Positions 1 to 12,163 are shown, numbered from the stretch's first letter. The stretch: 64,000 nt of DNA from Hyalella azteca (GCF_000764305.2 NW_025930463.1:23629-87628); one strand, 5' to 3'. The notes: a model not told the origin generated them from the letters alone. Program-made: numbers and translations.

Positions 1-300
1 GGTGAGTAATTGTTGCCAGGGTGAGTAATAGGTTCAGCCATGAAACAGAGGCACCTGCCGCGACTGCATCACTCATAGGTATAGACCACGCTATCATAGG
101 CATAAAAAACTATTCAATGCGATTGATATACGTAGATTACATTGAATATATCAATGTGCTACAAATCACAGTATCTCTCAAATCTTTTACAATAAAGGCC
201 GTAGCAATAGCCAACCTCTGACAACATTTGACGTGAAGGTTTGAATGATGAAGCGATCTCAGTTGAACTGTTCAATGTTCAACAAAAGGTTGGGGATATT

Positions 301-346
301 CCACGTGGACTTAAAACTGCCACGTGGCCTTAAAACTGCCACGCGG
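301..346. promoter_or_regulatory. Three E-box-like palindromes at 19-base spacing
   Basis: CCACGTGG at 301-308 and again from 320, with a decayed CCACGCGG at 339-346. They are separated by nearly identical ttaaaactg spacers, so the block is a short tandem duplication. No adjacent gene start is evident. Confidence 0.3.
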
Positions 347-1469
347 AAAAGTGTGAACGGATTTTAAAAAAGTATATCCGATGGCTAATTTCATTGATGG
401 TCTCCTATTCTTATGCGAGAATAATTTTATCATTGGTATAAAACTAGGGCAAAGGTTAGAAAAAAATTTCTCTAAATCTAGACACAGTAATATAATTAAT
501 ATAATTTTCTCGTTCACTGTGGTGGTTTAAAATTGTTTTATAATTGGATTAGGATAAAAGGATTCATGATGACGGGCTTCTGAAATTGAAGGGATTATCG
601 AACCCAGGCAACTCCGGGCTATCCAGCTCTTATTTAGCATGAGAAATGGTGCCCTCATCATTATATATTGCAATCTATACCACGTAAAAATAAATGAGAA
701 CGCCAATATTGATAAGAACCATATCATAATAAGAATATCATAAGAATCATAACCATATCTGAAGCAATCAAATTATGTAATGCATTTAAATTGGCATAAT
801 TCTGAGGAATTCATATCCTGAACATAAACGGTTGCTGAATTTGTGCGGAGTTAGAATAATATCAATTATTATTGAATTATATATTTGAATTCGTAATATA
901 TATTGTTGCCGCAATGGATGTCAATCTTTATATTTGTAGGTACTCGTACAGCTTTCTTCAGCAATGTGTAACTAAGTTAATTTAATATAATTAAAATTAT
1001 TCATCAGTGCTTTTAAATGTACAAGATGGCCTGTCACAGAAGAAGTCGAGATATGCCGTTACCTAACTCTAACATATAATGCGTTATTTGCTGCACGAAC
1101 AAAAAACGAACCATAGTGAGCATAAAATTTTACTTTACATTGTCGCGTTTCCGTATTAATATTTTTCAACAACTGATATCCGCAGGGTGTCTCGTAGCTT
1201 GTATGGCAACATTTATCGTAGTCGGGATTGTGCCGTTGTGCGTTGTGGCGCTAGTCACTACTCACTAGTGGTCGATGAGCTGTGGCCGTAAAATATTACT
1301 AAAGTACAGTGTTGTATTTGTAATCGATCTAACTTTAATATCAGTGCATTGAATATATAATGAGCAATTACATGTCATCAGTATTGCTTTACGTTGGATG
1401 TATATTATCTACACACATCCAATGCTGTGAGTTTTATATCTTGTAGAGTCACATCGTGATCGTTTATAT

Positions 1470-1505
1470 TATGATCGAAATATTTGGCTAAATATTTCGA
1501 TCATA
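1470..1505. repeat. Perfect 16-bp-arm hairpin
   Basis: TATGATCGAAATATTT, loop GGCT, then its exact reverse complement. No flanking T-run or gene to suggest a terminator; possibly the remnant of a foldback element. Confidence 0.6.
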
Positions 1506-2375
1506 TAACTTCTGTAGTAGGTTACCAGTACCGTATTACCAGAGTTAGGTCTTAATTAAGATGTCTGAAAATATTACCACACCTGAAATAAAGAGAACAC
1601 GTTTCATTTTTCTTCTTCAACAAACTTGTGAATCGAAATTTTTTCTCCTGTTTCTGCTATGTGATAGGCTCAACGAAAGAAATCTAACCTTGTTCATTTT
1701 GTAATTCGCCTTGGCTGCTGGCATCATTTATTCGTGAAGCGTCTTGGTCTTGGGGGTTAGTTAGGCGCATAGCAAAAATTTTTAGAAGCACCCAAAAATT
1801 AAATCATTGTTTGGTATTCGATAGTGAAAAAGAAGACTTCCCATCTCTGAGAACATAGTGCTGATCGATTACAGTTAGCACTTAGCACCCCTGAGCCCTG
1901 AATGTCTGCAAAAAATGTCTATACTAGGTGGCATTAATCTTAGTTCGTAATCTTCATTAAAGTTTCTCAGTCCCAACAAAATGTCACAGGTGCACAGACG
2001 TGCACTCGCTTCCTGTAGTCTGAAAACCTACGCTACGTTTAAAGACTCGCAATTCTGAACTGTGAACAAGAACCATCTATGGCAGTCTGAACTAGTAGGT
2101 AGGTACTCAACAACAACCTCTACTTGAAAAAGAAGTGAATTTAACTCAACTTTTTTGCCAGAATTATACTGGTCGCTAGATGACTGGATGATGTTAGGTT
2201 CAAGTTCAACATTGCCACATTTATCATTAACGCAAGAGGCGAGAGTAATGTTTTGATGCTAGATTTAAAAGATGACTGACACGATCTGTAAAATTTAATT
2301 GAATCGCCTCAATAGATATATTTTCATGTCGTGCAGTTGGAGTTAGCAGCATCGCATGGCTCGGTATACGGCTGA

Positions 2376-2912
2376 ACGTCACGCCTGAACGCCTGGATGA
2401 AGGCGTCACGCCTGAACGCCTGGATGAAGGCGTCACGCCTGAACGCCTGGATGAAGGCGTCACGCCTGAACGCCTGGTTGAAGGCGTCACGCCTGAACGC
2501 CTTGATGAAGGCGTCACACCTGAACGCCTGGATGAAGGGGTCACGCCTGAACGCCTGGATGAAGGCGTCATACCTGAACGCCTTGAAGAAGGCGTCACAC
2601 CTGAACGCCTTGATGAAGGCGTCACACCTGAACGCCTGGAAGAAGGCGTCACGCCTGAACGCCTGGATGAAGGCGTCACACCTGAACGCCTGGATGAAGG
2701 CGTCATACCTGAACGCCTTGATGAAGGCGTCACACCTGAACGCCTGGATGAAGGCGTCACACCTGAACGCCTAGATAAAGGCGTCACACCTGAACGCCTA
2801 GATAAAGGCGTCACACCTGAACGTCTGGATGAAGGCGTCAAGCCTGAACGTCTGGATGAAGGCGTCACACCTGAACGCCTGGATGAAGGCGTCACGCCTG
2901 AACGCCGCGTGA
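2376..2912. repeat. 27-bp minisatellite, about 20 copies
   Basis: Unit close to GTCACGCCTGAACGCCTGGATGAAGGC split after 20 bases as gtcacgcctgaacgcctgga and tgaaggc. The period is exactly nine codons with no length changes. One plus-strand frame reads V-T-P-E-R-L-D-E-G throughout, from an open stretch beginning at 2303 to a stop near 2932, but has no ATG. The minus strand reads V-T-P-S-S-R-R-S-G. Another plus frame (M-K-A-S-R-L-N-A-W) is closed by two copies with TAGATAAAG. Unit-to-unit changes in the first frame are mostly silent or conservative (Asp/Glu, Thr/Ile). Confidence 0.85.
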
Positions 2913-2932
2913 ATTCTCTACACAGAAAATAA

Positions 2933-4506
2933 TGAGTATTGTACAGGATTGTGTATGCGGGGATGGCACATAGATTTACTTCACTGTGTACTATTACGGT
3001 AAGAAAATGCTAGAATAGAGAAATCTCTAGGACAATAGTACAAAAGTTTCGAAGAAGAGTTCATTTTCACGCTAGCAATAAATTCATTACAAATATTACG
3101 CAACATGGTTACTTTTCATCTCGGGATGAAGTTCATCGTAGTTTGCTTGCAATACAATTTATTTTTAATCAGGTCGCAATTCTGCCGGCATCTCGCGGTC
3201 GTGAAACTAATACATATAAGAATTTGCGCTTCTCAATTTGATGTCATACATTCTACGAGTTGGTTTCGGTCGTCTCGAACTAATTAAGGTCCACATTTCT
3301 CGTGGTCTCTGAGCGTATTGGTGGGCGATGTGCTGTCGCTGTTGCTCCTTCCTCACGCGGTAGCGCACTTGCGCTGGCTTACCAACCCTTTTGCGTCCAG
3401 CTGTACCTATTAACCGCCTTTCAAACTGGCGTTTTTTGTTTATGTATGAAGCTCATTCGCCCAATTGAACAAATGTGTAGACTTTAATTAAAGACTGCAC
3501 TATGACCGGGTGGAGCTTTTTATATGTCGCCTGTCAAATTTGTCTATTAATAAATTTCGGCAATGTGGTATGAATGCAGCGTGATGTTTCTTGTTCGTGC
3601 GCCCTGCGCTCTTCGGCTGCAGACTTTTTTTTGGCGCGGCTACCCCGATTCCGAATTTTAGGGTAGCCGAAGGACTCCATTTTAAACCTAAAAGCTATTT
3701 TAAAATGATAACCATTAGGCGTAACAGTTGAAAAAATTCCTAATTTTGTAAATATGAAGCCATTTCGGCATAAAGTTCCTCACTTTCCCGGAAAACAAAG
3801 TGTTATTGGTGTGCGTTAGATGGACTGGAGGTTGGGGGAAGCCGATTCATTGGGAAAGTTTCTTCCGATTCAATGAAAGTCACTCAATGAATCTGAGTCA
3901 GATATGGATGAAGGTACTATGCGAATATTATAGCTCTTTTCATTGAAAGAATTCACCGAGTTATAAAAAATGATAAAGATTTTGCTGCACCACGTCTTCC
4001 GATGTCTGTACGGTACGAAAGAGTAGAGGGAGATTCCATCTCGATAACTGTCGCCGTATGTATCTGGGAACGGGTTTATTTTTCAGATATTAAGTTCCGA
4101 GTTATATAATTTGAACCATTTGTATACATAAGAAATTTTCTCGACGGTTCGTCACAGTTAGCAAATAATATTTCATAATGGCAGATTAGAAAATCGTTGC
4201 CCGAAAAAATCACCAATCGTTTTTAACTGCAAGGCTTTACAAGCGAATGTGAAGCTTCTGCATCTCGAAGTATATCAATAGACTTGCCACATTCACTGAA
4301 CTCGGCACCTTGTATGCATGCCGTAGAGAACGTTTCTACAAAGTACGAGTAAAGAACGTGGTCGCCGCATGTAGAGCACACCAGTAAACGAGAAGATGTC
4401 GTGTGAGATGCGACAAACCACCATATGACAAAAAAAAAAACGTTTTCGATGCGTAACTATCGAAGATATCTTCACAATTTGTTTCGTTGTCATCAAATCG
4501 ATTGTT
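2933..4506. other. No recognisable feature
   Basis: AT-rich with short frames only; nothing with family resemblance or clear splice structure. Confidence 0.5.
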
Positions 4507-4861
4507 CCCTAGTAACAATTTTGGAAGGGGCCCATGTTGGCCCAAGTTGGCGTAACAATATTGGCCACATGTGGAAGTGACATATAGCAGCCTCATGGTT
4601 TTTGTGAAAATTCTGCCCAGCTAGGCCATGTAGAAATCACACGATTTCTACATAGAGCCAACATACCATATAGCCCAACACCACTGATTTCTTTACTGGT
4701 TTTGTCTTATTTGTACAATGTTGTAGCCACATAGCAATGTCATGCACACTCAGAGTAAGATAGCATCAATGTTGGCCCAATATGTTGAAACCGTAATGCC
4801 ACCTCATTTCCACATTGTCGCATGGGCCCCTCATGGGCCCATTGTAGAATTGTTGCTAGGG
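4507..4861. mobile_element. 355-bp TIR element with 5-bp target duplication
   Basis: The left end starts CCCTAGTAACAATTTTGGAA and the right end is the inverse of CCCTAGCAACAATTCTACAA. Both ends run into GGGCCCATG. The element is flanked on both sides by TTGTT (4502-4506 and 4862-4866), a target-site duplication. It is internally rich in TTGGCCCA and CCACAT motifs and non-coding, so a non-autonomous DNA transposon. Confidence 0.7.
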
Positions 4862-6109
4862 TTGTTGCCAACCTTCGCAATTAATTGCAGAAGCTATTAG
4901 AAAAGTTCCATAAGCTATACGAACAAAAGATATATCTACATCTGTTTGGAATGTAGTTGAAGTTGATGGGCAGCAACGTTGTTCAACTCTTTTTCGACTG
5001 TAGGCGCATATTGTCCGTTCCTTCGTGCTGTAGCTAGTATCTTTAGAATTTGGGAACTGCTTATCTGGGTTACAATTTTAGAGAGAATTGTGGCGCGAGC
5101 ATTCCAGAAATTAAATACATCGTAGGATTAAAATGAATAAAAAAATAAGCACAACTTTGGAATGAAACTCGTGCGTGCAGATAGATTTCTTGCATACTCA
5201 CAGAATTGAATGTGTTGCAGTGTAAAAAAAGTATACGCTCCGAAAGTAAAGTTCTACTTTTATTAAAACGCCGACCCATTTTGTCTATTTTTAATTGCGT
5301 AACCGTTTATTGTAACGACAAGAAGAAAATATCGTCGCTATGAAGTAGGAAAACGGGTCCTCTAGTATTATTGAGCTGAGAATTCCATTAGAAATATTCG
5401 TGGCGTACAACTCAACATCCTCCGACATTTGCTGTGGGGTAAAAGACAACTCCGTGGTCAATGAAAACTACATGTCCGCCCAATTACATTTGGTTGACAT
5501 GTAATTTGGTAATGTTAGTAATTATTGTTGTTTGTTGATGAACTAAATCAAATTTGACTCTGAATGCATTCAATTGGCCGACTCACAATAGTAGCTCGTA
5601 GTGCCCACGTAAATTTTTGCTAGATGCGACGCTTGCTTACACTTCGTAAATCTTCAGTTATGGGGCGTAATAACAATAGAAGAAAACAAAATCTAAGAAT
5701 TTCACAGGGCCTTGTTGAGTTTATTGACTAAACTTAAATCTTTACAATTATTTTAAATCTCCTCGTTCGCTGCACGTGTTGAAACAGCTGTGAATTACAA
5801 CAGAATTATTACTTGAATTATAGTTCAATGTAGCGAAAACCTATAATTTTTTTTACTGAAAAATTGTATTTTGAGCTTCAACGACCCGTCTAAATGTTTT
5901 CCTTTCATCTCTAGTAATTATATTCACCTTCATCCTGCAAGCATTTAATTCATACATACAGATGAGTACCAAAGATATTTCGTAGTTTTAAACTAATAAC
6001 TTACTGCTCCAATTTACCTTTCACATGCAAGAAAATGAAAACATCAGCTCGGCTGTTGAAATTCGTCACGCTAATGTTCGTTTATTAAACGAAACAAGTT
6101 CTGCTCGCG

Positions 6110-6325
6110 TTGCATGTTGTTCAAGATCAACGTGGCGTAATATTGGAGACCCGAGTACATTACACGGAGCCGGAAGTCGCTGAGATGGTTATTTTTCAAC
6201 AGCCTGGTGCGGACAACGATTACAGACAACTCAAGTACGGTTCCTTAACAGCGACGCTACACGAAATTTGGTCGACTTGCGACGATAAGCTTGTATCTTT
6301 GTTACGTATCTATCATTTAGACTGA
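6110..6325 (+). CDS. Unrecognised short open frame, possible exon
   Basis: 71 residues, V-V-Q-D-Q-R-G-V-I-L-E-T-R to L-L-R-I-Y-H-L-D. Base composition is more gene-like than its surroundings and the residue mix is balanced. No family is recognised and no upstream exon could be paired with it. It could be a lone exon, a gene fragment or chance. Confidence 0.2.
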   Translation: MHVVQDQRGVILETRVHYTEPEVAEMVIFQQPGADNDYRQLKYGSLTATLHEIWSTCDDKLVSLLRIYHLD

Positions 6326-6997
6326 TAGCAAATTACGTCATGAAGGGGACGCTGTTAGAATATCTATATCACCGGCGCAAACGTTTGAGGATTCGTGTTG
6401 CTCGCAGGCTTCGCTTTAAACGTTGAAATGCATCAAATTAAATCGTGCAATTCTAATGGTAAAGAATTTGCATACATTCAAAACCTGAACAAAATTACAT
6501 GGAGGCTTATTTTATTCCTGCTGCAAGGAAGCTGGAAGATTAAATTATAGAATTTTGTGTTCTCGTTTTTTTTTTACTCTTAAGTTTTCCCCTTCACCAT
6601 CTTTACAAGCGTATCATGTAAATAAATGTAAAATGCGGTGACATGCTGCACCGCACTTACAATTACATCTTCAGTAATTAGCATCCGACCTCAACTGTGG
6701 CAGCCATCGCCCATTGCCGGGAAATTCTTTCAATGATTTAATCTTTTCGCTAATTTTTTCCGCTTCAACTGCAGGTTTGCAGCATAGGTGCCCAAATTTG
6801 CTTTGTGTTGTAGATTTGTTATTGAATCTTGTTGAATCGTTCATAATTAGTTATTATTTTATTTTGTAATAACTTTTTATTTATTAATGTTGAATTTTCT
6901 AACAGACTTGGCTCTGTTGTAATCTCATACGTTCGATTTATTTTGCCGTCAACACTTTGAAGATATCTCAAATATCTCTGATAGGTACTTGACAAAT

Positions 6998-7100
6998 AAA
7001 GAATACATTATAGGAAATTGAAGAATATGTTCTAGACATTGGAATACGTTATGGAAATTAGGAATACATTATGGGAAATCGAAGAATACGTTATGGTCAG
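6998..7100. repeat. Imperfect tandem repeat
   Basis: Three to four diverged copies of a unit like gaatacattatggaaattga, about 30-35 bp each. Confidence 0.5.
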
Positions 7101-8309
7101 AGGTTTCATGAAACAGCGGCTTTCTCATGACTTCAGCCTTTACGTATTTACTTTTGAGTGATTGTGAATTCCTGTAAAATTTACGCCATACACTAATTTT
7201 GGTTTAATATTTTTTAGAATTCCGTCTACTGCAAAGGATTTGATGTGTTCACTGTTGATGACTCCAGATATTTTACTAAAACTTACTCTAGTATCCGACG
7301 AAACCATTAAATTTACTCATATTTCACTAGTCTTACAACTTTATTTACCCAATCCCATGAAAAGAAATAATTTGTAATCACAGTTCTTCCATTGAAATGA
7401 TACACATTCGAACTTAGGTCGAATGATAGCCTCATTTAACATCATATAATTAATTTAATGTTACTTCTCCAAGCAAATGACGTTAAAACAAAGTCGATTG
7501 AGTATATGTTATTGGAATGTAATTAATTCAACGTTATTTCAACATCAGATACCAAGAGGGGTCAAGCCTTATTGGCAAAGTCGTGTAGATAGCAGCACGT
7601 CTTGTGTCTTGTCATGCGGTGGCGGTAAGGAAATATATATACCTCCTCCCCACGGCTACGCTGCACGAGGCAACGTTTGCCAGCCAAAGCACTTCCTAAA
7701 TAAGTTATATCGATATATAAAATTATAAATGTTATTAACTATTCGTGATATAACAAAAAATTTACATTTATCGAATTTATAGATTATCTGGCGACAAATA
7801 CAGGGTGTTATTCTTGATCAAGATTTTTCTCAGCGCGTTTATCAATTGTATGAATATGGTATTGGGTATTTCTTATTATATCGTTTGCGTCCGGCAAGTA
7901 AATAGTGTCCAACAATTGCAAAAATAACTATTCCATGCGTTTTGATTCACTGAAGAGAGTTGCAAGTCCTTGCAGTTGTAAATTTCTCTAAAAAATTCCC
8001 ATAACACAGTTTATATTCACCTCCACAAAAATAAGTATGGCCACGAGCATAAATGGATCAATCGTGATGGTCATTTATGGCGTTGTGAGGAATCCCCCTC
8101 CATGATAATTTTTTTGTACCGATCGAATTAAGTCAGACCCGCGTCGAGTTCAAAATTCGAGATCTTGAAAACGCTGATTTGGATATTGTAATTAGGATAA
8201 ACTACGTATATCATTTGTCCGAGATGGCACTTCTGAACGAGTCAAATGGAAGTGTTATAATTCTCTTCGAAACTGTAGCTTGGTGTCCAACTAACGTTCC
8301 GACGACGTT

Positions 8310-8372
8310 TGGCAACTAGAGCATTGTTCCGTTGTCGATAAGAAACAAGTTCGAATCTTGTCCTTACCACAC
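8310..8372 (+). pseudogene. Degenerate tRNA-like relic
   Basis: GGCAACTAGAGC resembles a D-arm/A-box and ACAAG-TTCGAAT-CTTGT forms a perfect T-arm with B-box. The anticodon stem and the 5' half of the acceptor stem do not pair, so it is not a working tRNA. It may be a tRNA pseudogene or the head of a tRNA-derived SINE. It ends 28 bases upstream of the TATA box at 8401. Confidence 0.35.
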
Positions 8373-8400
8373 AATGGGAATTACTATGGGATAACTTTGA

Positions 8401-8440
8401 TATAAACTCGGAGAGGAATCGATTGGAACTCAGTCACTTC
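8401..8440 (+). promoter_or_regulatory. TATA box and initiator of the bZIP gene
   Basis: TATAAA at 8401-8406 is followed 31 bases later by TCAGT (A at 8432), the arthropod initiator, with a second TCAGTC at 8439. TATA-to-start spacing is textbook. The resulting 5' UTR is about 50 bases with no upstream ATG, and the start codon context is CAACAATGG. Confidence 0.7.
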
Positions 8441-8483
8441 AGTCACCTTGAGCTAAACTGATTTCGGAAGTCCCTCTTCAACA

Positions 8484-10025
8484 ATGGAGCACTGTAATCT
8501 TTTTCAGTCGTGGAACGGCGAAACTCCGCAGGTTAATAACTCCGGCTTTGCCAATCACCCATCGCATCAGTCCCTTCCTGAGGACCTTCTCGGTGTTGAG
8601 CTTCAGCCGCTGGACACAACTTTTCCTTACGTTCCTCCGACAACTACTAGCTTCCCTTACGTTCCTCCGACTAATTCATCCCTTATTAACTGGGATCAGT
8701 CGAGCGGCAGTCAGAGATCTTCCAGCACTTGGCGCCAGCCTCGTCCGACCTACGAAAATCGTGAAGAAGACTTGGATGTAGACGAGTACGCCTGCTTTCG
8801 CGGCAACGGTGATTCTTTTATTTCACCTTACGACCAAGTTTCTTCAAGCCTCTACGGAGATTTCAATGGCCACACAAATCCTCAACTTACGAGCCTTCCT
8901 CCTGGGAATTGTCCTCAATATTTGATAAACAATGAAGACGTTGCAGTAAGAAGCAGAGAACGATTTAGCCATCCAAGAGAGATCGTGGAACCGCATTACG
9001 GTTTTTCTGATTTGTCACTAGGAAATTACTCCGACAATTCAGTCCAATTGCTTCCCGAGTCCACTTACTCCAGAGGAGCTTCAAGCTCACCGCAATATGC
9101 CATGCAGAGTCACTCATCGGCTGAGGTGGGTAGATCGCCAGTGAGAAATATTCGTGTTGTGTCCCGAACAACTTGATAATACTAAGAATAAAGTTGAAGG
9201 AGTCTGCATCATGAGACTTCTTCATATTTAATATTTCAATGATTCTACCGTAAGTTCTCGACCATCCTCAATTAATCAAAAAAAATGAAACTGTCGTACG
9301 TCATTCATATAGAACTTCCAAAATCTTTTTAAAAAAGTTGAGTCGGAAATGGGCTTTACAATCAAACGTGACATTAGATCCTTGCTCAGTTCTCATTAGG
9401 AGCGATGGGCTAGGACTGCACCCAATTGCACGTATTAAAATTATTATCACATGAAAGAGAAGATGCTGTATTTGATGGGAAATTATGCTAAAATCGAATT
9501 TTGTCTGCGTGGCTAAGTTATTCAACTACGTATGTATTTTTGGTGAAAATATAGGGTATAAAGATTATCACCCATGGAGGAAGAGAGCCAAAGGAGTGAA
9601 ACTTTATTTGCATTGAAACGCGATATTTTAGAAGTCGGTCACATTTGAATCTTATCACATTATCTACACGGGCTGTTAGAATTCAGATTATTGTCGTACT
9701 TCAGAGTAATCCTCCTTCAATGTTACATCGGAAATAATTTTGTCGCACTTCTATTTAGAATATTGAGCTGACGGCATCTGGTAAGCCACGCAAGCGTCGC
9801 CCCAAGAAAAGCCTGCAGAACTTGACAGCCGAGGAGCGCAGGGCGCACGAAAGAGAAATTAATCGTCCCGCGCAGGCGCGTTACCGCGTCAAGAAGGAGC
9901 AGCAGCAGCAGCACCTCGAACAGCAGCTCGCTCACGAGACCGCGAGACATTCGGACCTTAATGCCAGATATCAGGAACTTACTGATAGAATTAATGACAT
10001 AAGATTGAGAAGTGCAAACTACTGA
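8484..10025 (+). CDS. bZIP transcription factor, ATF4/ATF5-like basic region, two exons
   Basis: Exons 8484-9125 and 9759-10025 join in phase 0 (GAG/GTGGGT to ATTTAG/AATATT) to give 302 residues. Residues 1-214 are a disordered, Ser/Pro/Gln-rich N-terminal region with a duplicated F-P-Y-V-P-P-T motif (about 50-66) and acidic patches, typical of an activation domain. Residues 215-302 hold a basic cluster (K-P-R-K-R-R-P-K-K), then N-R-P-A-Q-A-R-Y-R-V-K-K, which fits the bZIP signature N-x7-R. The Y-R before K-K is characteristic of ATF4/ATF5 proteins. A zipper follows with heptad positions L, E, L, L, I, and the protein ends 33 residues later. Proline inside the DNA-contact helix is odd. The gene stands alone, convergent with KAT6. 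Subfamily is inferred; bZIP assignment is firm. Confidence 0.8.
9187..9192 (+). terminator. Intronic AATAAA in the bZIP gene
   Basis: Canonical polyadenylation signal 12 bases after the stop codon that is reached if exon 1 reads past its donor (stop at 9174-9176). Use of it would produce a 230-residue protein without the bZIP domain. Whether it is used is not visible from sequence. Confidence 0.4.
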
Positions 10026-10158
10026 TATGTATATGTATTATATGTACGGCCGCTAGACAATATGATTTGCTTGCCCAGTTTCACCACGTTACTTAAAAAT
10101 TGAAGCGTAGTAAACTGTGTCGTTAGTTCTATTTGTTGCTGTCGCTGCTCGATCTGTC

Positions 10159-11115
10159 TGGGGCCGGATTATCAAAACATGCTAAGTATACGTAGCCGCT
10201 AACGTTTAGCGTAAGTACAGCTAAGTGGACGTGACTCTACTGAGTGGCATTATCGAAACATTTGCGCGGGAAGCTACGTACAAAAATTTGTGCATAACTG
10301 TACGCCTGCTCGGAGGTGTCGTAAGCGGAGTTACGTACAAATTTTGAGTGTTGAAGCAATATGAGACTATTAATTTACTAGCAGCAAGTTGAATTGTAAT
10401 AGAATTTTGTCAATAATGAGACTTAGGTATAATATGGGATCGTGCTAATGCTTTTAGGAAAAAATATTCGATTGAGTTTATACCAGAAGCTAATTTGTTT
10501 TCCTCTTGTGTTTCAATTTACAAGCAAATGTTGATATTCATGTTCAAGAGTTTTATGCCTTTTGATTCAAAATATCTTCATGCCTATTTGATTCAAAATT
10601 ATGTGGAGGTTGACAAGCCAACCATTTTTTTAGCTCCGTACACATATTTCTTTTTTTCTCTGACAGTCACAACTCCAACTCATAAAATTTTCTAAATTCT
10701 AGGTCTCTCTAAAAAGTCTTCTAGTTTTGAATGGGAATAGAGCAATTTTTTTGCCCTGATTGCAAGAAATTTTGATGAATGATCACAACAACAAGTGCAT
10801 TGCTATTTGGATAACGTCACACTTATTTCTCCATTTGCACCCTAGTCAGTCTACGCTGATGCCGCTGACACGACACAACCTCCTTCCATCCACGCGCTCT
10901 GCGCACTGAGTCGACAGGAGGAGCTAGGAACAGCAAATCGAAAGCCTCTGATTGGTCAGTTAGTTGTATGGTTTTGATAATACCTTTTCAGATGAGTCAT
11001 GCGTAAGACAGTTTTGTTAATGCCAAATTTTGACTGACTTACGCCATACGTAACTTTTTGAACGTAAGTACGAAAAGTTACGTGAACTTAGCGAAGCTTC
11101 GTTAATCTCTGCCCT
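10159..11115. mobile_element. TIR element copy 1 (about 955 bp, non-coding)
   Basis: The left end GGGGCCGGATTATCAAAACA and the right end, read inverted, GGGCAGAGATTAACGAAGCT continue into the shared core GCTAAGTnnACGTA. Subterminal GGCATTAACAAAA-type blocks are also inverted. A second copy in the same orientation lies at 62513-63465 and is similar along its full length. No transposase frame is visible, so it is a non-autonomous element. Confidence 0.75.
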
Positions 11116-12163
11116 GGAACATAACTATCAACTTAAATTATACGTAAACTATTGAGTGTAGCAACCTGAGGACGTTTGTACACAATAGAGAACATTTTAA
11201 AGCTGTAATGGCTGGCAAATCAGCTTGCGTTGAAACTATTCACTTGCCAGCCAATAGGTCACTTTACTTTTTGATTCACAGCAGGGACTGTTCTCTTAGC
11301 TGATTCGTCAATATAAATATAAGGTTTCGTTCATATTTATAATAAATTTGAACAAATGAACTCTGAATATTAATAACCTGCTAGAGCAATCGAGTATAGA
11401 TGGTCATGTGAATGTAATAAGCACACGCCATTTACTTTCAGGGAACATGCGTGAAGGCATGATAAATATTAAAATAGGATTTATTTCCTGAATCCATTAT
11501 CGAATTTCGTAGCAGAACAAATTTATAAAACTCCATGCACAATCTCGCTGTGTTCAATGACAGCGGAGGTTAATGGCGCCACAAATTGTTCAATGTATGT
11601 GCTGTTATCCACCTAACTGCGGTTTATTTACGTTACGAGGTAGTCGAGGAAAAGAAATAGCTCTTCATCATCTATTTATTGTGTTTACACAGTGATCAGA
11701 TGCAACATATTCAATAGTTTTCAACATCTTCAGCTAAACAACAACAAATATATACAAATATGATAAGGTATTCAGACCGCTATAATGGTTAAGAATAATT
11801 AATATATTTACAGTAAAGAGTATAATGCCTGAGAGCCTCAGTCGCTGGCAACTTCATCTGGTTAGCGACGCCGTTGAACTGTCAACAGCAAATACAAGAA
11901 AAAGCATACGGCGGTAAACAATATAGTACCAGGGCAAGCGCTTCAAGGCTAATAATCAATAGGATCTAGAAGCGAGTTTTTGGTTTCAACATCAAATATT
12001 TACAAAAAACTTAGAAAAAAAAATTATTTACCTTGGACTTGCATCCTCTTTTAAGCTACATTACTAACGAATATTTACAGACATCGAACTCGATGCAAGA
12101 AGCGACAGTCGATCCTACCATTTATGCTTCTTCTCTAAACTCGTCGTGTCGCTCTGTTTCATC

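Larger units (their letters stand above)
1..2302. other. AT-rich DNA without recognisable gene
   Basis: Only short open frames without family resemblance. Notable small features are three spaced CACGTG-type boxes at 301-346 and a perfect hairpin at 1470-1505. Confidence 0.6.
4867..8309. other. Mostly featureless AT-rich DNA
   Basis: Contains one short GC-richer open frame (6110-6325) and an imperfect repeat (6998-7100). Otherwise nothing identified. Confidence 0.5.

Noticed and set aside
2376..2912. CRISPR-like array
   Set aside because: Units are contiguous without unique spacers and the DNA is eukaryotic; it is a minisatellite. The same applies to the arrays at 12.2, 52.9 and 58.3 kb.
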